The notes beneath the pieces were generated by a model. The model saw only the letters and a list, made by a program, of their open reading frames with translations. It did not search any database and was not told the DNA's origin. Source: Roseomonas rosulenta (GTDB lineage: Bacteria > Pseudomonadota > Alphaproteobacteria > Acetobacterales > Acetobacteraceae). From it: 34,252 nt of DNA. Below, piece by piece: positions 31,208 to 34,252 of this stretch (positions are counted from its first letter, which is position 1; the number at the start of each line of letters is the position of its first letter). A program made the translations under genes and the position numbers. The stretch is taken from contig NZ_JACADR010000016.1 in NCBI RefSeq assembly GCF_016106005.1, forward strand, positions 1-34,252. The letters are read 5' to 3'.

Positions 31208-32370
31208 GGCAGGCCCACGTAGTTCTCCGCCAGCGTGGTCTGCGCCGCGACCGATCCGGCCAGGTAGTCGAGCTCCGCCATCCTGACGCGGTGCTCGAAG
31301 GCGTCCTCGCCATCGTAGCGGTGCAGCAGCTGCGTCATCCACCAGGAGAAGCGCTGCACCTTCCAGATGCGGTCGAGGCAGGTGGCGGAATAGCGGTCGA
31401 TCAGGTCGCCGCCCTCACCGGCGAAGAAGGCCTCCAGCGCCCGCACCAGCACGCGTACGTCGGCGATCGCGAGGTTCATGCCCTTCGCGCCGGTCGGCGG
31501 GACGATGTGCGCGGCATCGCCGGCGAGGAACAGCCGGCCATGGCGCATCGGCTCGGCCACGAAGGACCGCATGGCAGTGATGCCCTTCTGCAGGATCGGG
31601 CCTTCCTCCAGTTCGCCGCCGGCCGCGCCGAGGCGCGTGCGCAGCGCCGACCAGATCCGGTCGTCGGACCATTGCGCGACGTCTTCATCAGGCGCGCATT
31701 GCAGATACAGCCGGCTGACGGTGGTGCTGCGCATCGTGGCCAGCGCGAAGCCGTCGGCATGGCGCGCGTAGATCAGTTCCTCCGACATCGGCTTCGACCG
31801 CGACAGGATGCCGAGCCAGGCGAAGGGATAGACCCGGTCGAAGATGCGCAGGTCGGCGGACGGGATGGCGGCGCGGCAGACGCCATGGAAGCCGTCGCAG
31901 CCGGCGATGATGTCGCACTCCAGCGCCTGGTCGCGTCCGCCATGGCGAAAGGTGATGCGCGGGCGGTTGGTGGCGATGTCGTGGATGGCGACGTCGGCGG
32001 CTTCGAACAGCAGCGGCAGGCCGGCGGCGAGGCGCGCGGCGATCATGTCCTTCACCGCTTCCTGCTGGCCGTAGATGGTGACCACCTTGCCGCCGGTCAG
32101 GCCTGCGAGGTCGATGCGGTGCCCCGTGCCGCCGAAGCGCAGTTCCAGGCCATGATGCACGAGGCCCTCGCGATGCAGGCGGTCGGCGACGCCGGCCTCG
32201 GTCAGCGTCTCGACCGAGCCCTGTTCGAGCAGGCCTGCACGGATGCGGCTCTCCACGTAGGCACGCGAGCGCGCTTCCAGCACCACGGCATCGATGCCGC
32301 GCTGGTGCAGCATCTGCGCCAGCAGCAGCCCTGCCGGCCCGGCACCGATGATCCCGACCTGCGTTCGCAT
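31195..32370 (-). CDS. pobA: 4-hydroxybenzoate 3-monooxygenase
   Basis: A 391-residue flavoprotein monooxygenase that hydroxylates 4-hydroxybenzoate to protocatechuate with NADPH and O2. GAGPAG (9-14) binds the ADP of FAD, AGCDGFHG is the DG motif shared by FAD and NADPH, and LAGDAAHIVPPTGAKGMN is the GD motif. By alignment from memory to the Pseudomonas enzyme, the equivalents of Tyr201, Arg214, Tyr222, Pro293 and Tyr385 are kept, while Ser212 is Thr. The C-terminus AENYVGLPYAD is near identical to that enzyme. No PobR-type regulator or protocatechuate ring-cleavage genes lie in the window. It is divergent from a dipeptide-type binding protein. Confidence 0.93.
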   Translation of the reverse strand: MRTQVGIIGAGPAGLLLAQMLHQRGIDAVVLEARSRAYVESRIRAGLLEQGSVETLTEAGVADRLHREGLVHHGLELRFGGTGHRIDLAGLTGGKVVTIYGQQEAVKDMIAARLAAGLPLLFEAADVAIHDIATNRPRITFRHGGRDQALECDIIAGCDGFHGVCRAAIPSADLRIFDRVYPFAWLGILSRSKPMSEELIYARHADGFALATMRSTTVSRLYLQCAPDEDVAQWSDDRIWSALRTRLGAAGGELEEGPILQKGITAMRSFVAEPMRHGRLFLAGDAAHIVPPTGAKGMNLAIADVRVLVRALEAFFAGEGGDLIDRYSATCLDRIWKVQRFSWWMTQLLHRYDGEDAFEHRVRMAELDYLAGSVAAQTTLAENYVGLPYAD

Positions 32371-32431
32371 GGCGGATATCTCCCTGAACCTCCCGTATGG
32401 CGGCCGGCACGGGCCGCGGCAAGGCGCGGGC

Positions 32432-32461
32432 TTGCCGGGCGGGCACCGCAGTCCCTAGGCT
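32432..32461 (+). promoter_or_regulatory. Candidate promoter of the dipeptide-type binding protein gene
   Basis: TTGCCG (32432-32437), an 18-bp spacer, then TAGGCT (32456-32461). It is followed by a leader of about 20 bp containing CGGGAGAG before the ATG at 32489. The TAGGCT is the same hexamer as in the glutathione transferase promoter. The assignment is inference from position and partial match. Confidence 0.4.
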
Positions 32462-32488
32462 ATCCCCAACAAGCGGGAGAGCACCGAC

Positions 32489-34027
32489 ATGACGATCTCA
32501 CGACGCGTTCTGGGCCAGGGTGCCGCGGCGGTCCTGGCAGCCCCGATGATCATGGCGCGGCCCGCGGCCGCGCAGCGCAGCGCGAACACCCTGCGCATCG
32601 CCTTCCGCGACGCTGTGCCGAATGTCGACCCCTATTTCAATAGCCAGCGCACCGGGTTGATCATCGGCCACCAGGCCTGGGACGGGCTGGTGCATCGCGA
32701 CCCCGCCACCTTCCGCATCGTGCCGGCGCTCGCCACCGAATGGCGCTGGGTGGACAGCAAGACCATCGACTTCACGCTGCGCCAGGGCGTGAAGTTCCAC
32801 GACGGCAGCGCCTTCGGGCCGGACGACGTGGTCTACACCATCAACACCGTGGCCGATCCGAACACGCGCGTCGCCACGCCATCGAACTACAACTGGATCG
32901 AGGGCGCGGAGAAGACCGGCGACTGGACCGTCCGCCTGAACATGAAGCGGCCGACGCCCGCCGCGCTCGAATATGCCGCGCTGGTCATGCCGATCTGGCC
33001 CAAGGCCTATCGCGAGCGGGTCGGGCCCGAGGGCTTCTCCCGCGCGCCGATCGGCACCGGGCCGTACCGCTTCACCAAGGTCGATGTCGCGGCGGGCGTC
33101 GAATACGAACGCTTCAACGACTACTATCAGGGCGGGCCCAAGGGACGCCCGGCGATCCAGAAGCTTACCGCGCGCTACATTGGCGATGCGGCGACGGAAC
33201 TGACCGAACTGCTCGGGCAGCGCGTGGATTGGATCTGGAACATGAACCCGGACCAGATCGCCAATGTGAACCGCCTGCCGTATCTGCAGGCGACGCAGCA
33301 GGAATCGATGCGTGTCGGCTTCCTGAACCTCGATGCGGCGGGCCGCAGCGGCGCGGGCAACCCGATGACGCACCTGAAGGTTCGCCAGGCGGTCTGGCAC
33401 GCGGTCGACCGCAAGTCGATCGCCGAGCGTCTGGTGGGCGGCGGGTCGCGCGTGCCGGATGCGCCCTGCTTCCCCTCGCAGTTCGGCTGCAACGCCGAGG
33501 CCGCGGTGCGCTACGACTACGACCCGGCCAAGGCACGCGCGCTGCTGGCCGAGGCCGGATTCGCCAATGGCTTCGACATTGAGCTCACCTCCTACGTGCA
33601 GCCGCGGCAATGGTCGGAGGCGGTGCAGAACTATCTGCAGGCCGTGGGCATCCGCGCGCGCCTGAACCTCATGCAGGTTGCCGCGCAGATCCAGCGCTCC
33701 ATGCGCGGCGAGCTCGCGATGGAGATGGGCTCCTGGGGGTCGTACTCGATCAACGACGTCTCCGCGATCCTGCCCAACTACTTCAGTGGCGGGGCGAACG
33801 ACTACGCGCGCGATGCCGAGATCACGCGCCTGGTCGAGGAAGGCGGGTCGAGCGCCGACGAGGCCGTGCGCAAGCGCGCCTACGACGCCGCGATCCGGCG
33901 TGCGACCGAGCAGGCCTACTGGCTGCCGCTGCACACCTATGTCAGCACCTTCGGCTTCCAGCGGCAGCTGGAATTCCCGACCTTCGCGGACGAACTGCCG
34001 CGCTTCTACCTGGCGAAGTGGAAGTAG
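32489..34027 (+). CDS. ABC transporter substrate-binding protein, peptide/nickel family (SBP_bac_5)
   Basis: A 512-residue periplasmic binding protein of the dipeptide/oligopeptide type. The signal region SRRVLGQGAAAVLAAP has a twin-arginine-like start and ends near RPAAAQ. PNVDPYFNSQ, GLVHRDPATFRIVPALATEW, FTLRQGVKFHDGSAFGPDDV and GTGPYRF follow in family order, and the length suits the family (about 500-540). CGGGAGAG precedes the ATG. No permease or ATPase genes are seen before the contig end; they may lie beyond it. It is divergent from pobA, so an aromatic acid or peptide ligand is possible but unproven. Confidence 0.93.
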   Translation: MTISRRVLGQGAAAVLAAPMIMARPAAAQRSANTLRIAFRDAVPNVDPYFNSQRTGLIIGHQAWDGLVHRDPATFRIVPALATEWRWVDSKTIDFTLRQGVKFHDGSAFGPDDVVYTINTVADPNTRVATPSNYNWIEGAEKTGDWTVRLNMKRPTPAALEYAALVMPIWPKAYRERVGPEGFSRAPIGTGPYRFTKVDVAAGVEYERFNDYYQGGPKGRPAIQKLTARYIGDAATELTELLGQRVDWIWNMNPDQIANVNRLPYLQATQQESMRVGFLNLDAAGRSGAGNPMTHLKVRQAVWHAVDRKSIAERLVGGGSRVPDAPCFPSQFGCNAEAAVRYDYDPAKARALLAEAGFANGFDIELTSYVQPRQWSEAVQNYLQAVGIRARLNLMQVAAQIQRSMRGELAMEMGSWGSYSINDVSAILPNYFSGGANDYARDAEITRLVEEGGSSADEAVRKRAYDAAIRRATEQAYWLPLHTYVSTFGFQRQLEFPTFADELPRFYLAKWK

Positions 34028-34046
34028 GCGGGAGGCTTTCCCCGCC
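34027..34046 (+). terminator. Weak hairpin after the binding-protein gene
   Basis: GGCGGG (34027-34032) pairs with CCCGCC (34041-34046) around an 8-base loop directly at the stop codon. No T-run follows. It is a modest terminator candidate only. Confidence 0.35.
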
Positions 34047-34147
34047 CTCATGCGCCGGGCGCGCGCTCCGCGCGCTTGGCCTGCGCGTCCGGCGCTGACG
34101 CACGCGCCGCGGCCGGCGGCCTGGGCGCGGTCGCGCCATGCGATCCT

Positions 34148-34225
34148 GGCCCGCGACTGACGCCGCGGGCCGCCCCTGTCATGCGAGATGGCACTCCAGG
34201 AGGCCCGCGGCGTCGGTCGCGGGCC
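34148..34225. repeat. 24-bp inverted repeat with 30-bp spacer, each arm itself palindromic
   Basis: Arm 34148-34171 and arm 34202-34225 are reverse complements at 23 of 24 positions, and the odd pair would be G-U in RNA. Each arm also folds on itself, since GGCCCGCG and CGCGGGCC flank an 8-base loop. The 30-bp spacer is not repeated. No gene is seen in 34028-34228. Possible readings are a REPIN-like element, a strong terminator, or a fold-back artefact next to the contig end. Confidence 0.7.
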
Positions 34226-34228
34226 CCG

Positions 34229-34252
34229 AGAGCGGGAGAGGACACGTCTGAA
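34229..34252. other. Degenerate Illumina TruSeq adapter at right contig end
   Basis: The last 24 bases match the TruSeq read-1 3' adapter at 21 positions without gaps, ending in the exact 11-mer ACACGTCTGAA at 34242-34252. The orientation mirrors the copy at the left end, as expected when both ends of a contig run out into adapter. These bases are very likely not genomic. Confidence 0.85.

Noticed and set aside
1-34252. Terminal inverted repeat of a transposon or linear replicon
   Set aside because: The matching ends are explained by adapter sequence, and no transposase, partition or replication gene is present.
1-34252. tRNA, rRNA, CRISPR arrays, insertion sequences, prophage
   Set aside because: I looked for regular repeats, RNA-like conserved stretches and transposase or integrase motifs and saw none.

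Overview
The window looks like a chromosomal piece of a high-GC (about 70%) alphaproteobacterium, most likely an Acetobacteraceae/Roseomonas-type soil or water bacterium. The reasons are dense catabolic gene content, three orphan Bug-type (tripartite tricarboxylate transporter, TTT) binding proteins, codon use dominated by G/C in the third position, and a GC-rich double hairpin of a kind I associate with such genomes. The taxonomic call is an inference. Both ends carry degenerate copies of the Illumina TruSeq adapter in mirror orientation (1-42 and 34229-34252). The window is therefore probably one complete assembly contig, and its outermost bases are not genomic.

I support 35 protein genes: 34 complete and one cut by the left end. 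There are no tRNA, rRNA, CRISPR or insertion-sequence genes and no recognisable transcription factor. Gaps between genes are all under 230 bp.

Left part (1-5726): a minus-strand operon encodes a glutathione transferase, a DAO-type FAD enzyme, a small 2Fe-2S protein and a large FAD subunit. This is the opine/D-hydroxyproline dehydrogenase or hydrogen cyanide synthase type of complex. A class III aminotransferase is divergent from it, followed by a DUF4329-like protein and an SDR on the minus strand. Next (5832-10117) come an amidase, an enoyl-CoA isomerase-like protein, a 2,4-dienoyl-CoA-reductase-like SDR and a luciferase-like flavin oxidoreductase. An orphan YopT-like (C58) cysteine-protease homologue lies at 10158-10814.

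Middle (10915-19312): a maleylacetate-reductase-like dehydrogenase converges on a DadA-like oxidase, with a double hairpin between them. A TauD dioxygenase, FAA-hydrolase and Bug cassette follows, then an NTF2-like protein, then a Bug, isocitrate-lyase/PEP-mutase and HAD dehalogenase cassette.

Right part (19392-34027): this holds a third Bug protein, a DUF1028 protein and a tartrate/malate-type dehydrogenase. A complete NMT1-type ABC importer is followed by an amidohydrolase and a cyclase-family hydrolase. The rest is a 3-hydroxyisobutyrate-dehydrogenase-like enzyme, an MFS transporter, an enoyl-CoA hydratase, a Gfo/Idh/MocA oxidoreductase, 4-hydroxybenzoate 3-monooxygenase (PobA) and a dipeptide-type binding protein.

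The common theme is uptake and stepwise breakdown of organic acids, amides, amino-acid derivatives and aromatics. Small uptake-plus-enzyme cassettes are joined head-to-head or tail-to-tail, often with ATGA/GTGA overlaps inside operons and almost no space between converging genes.
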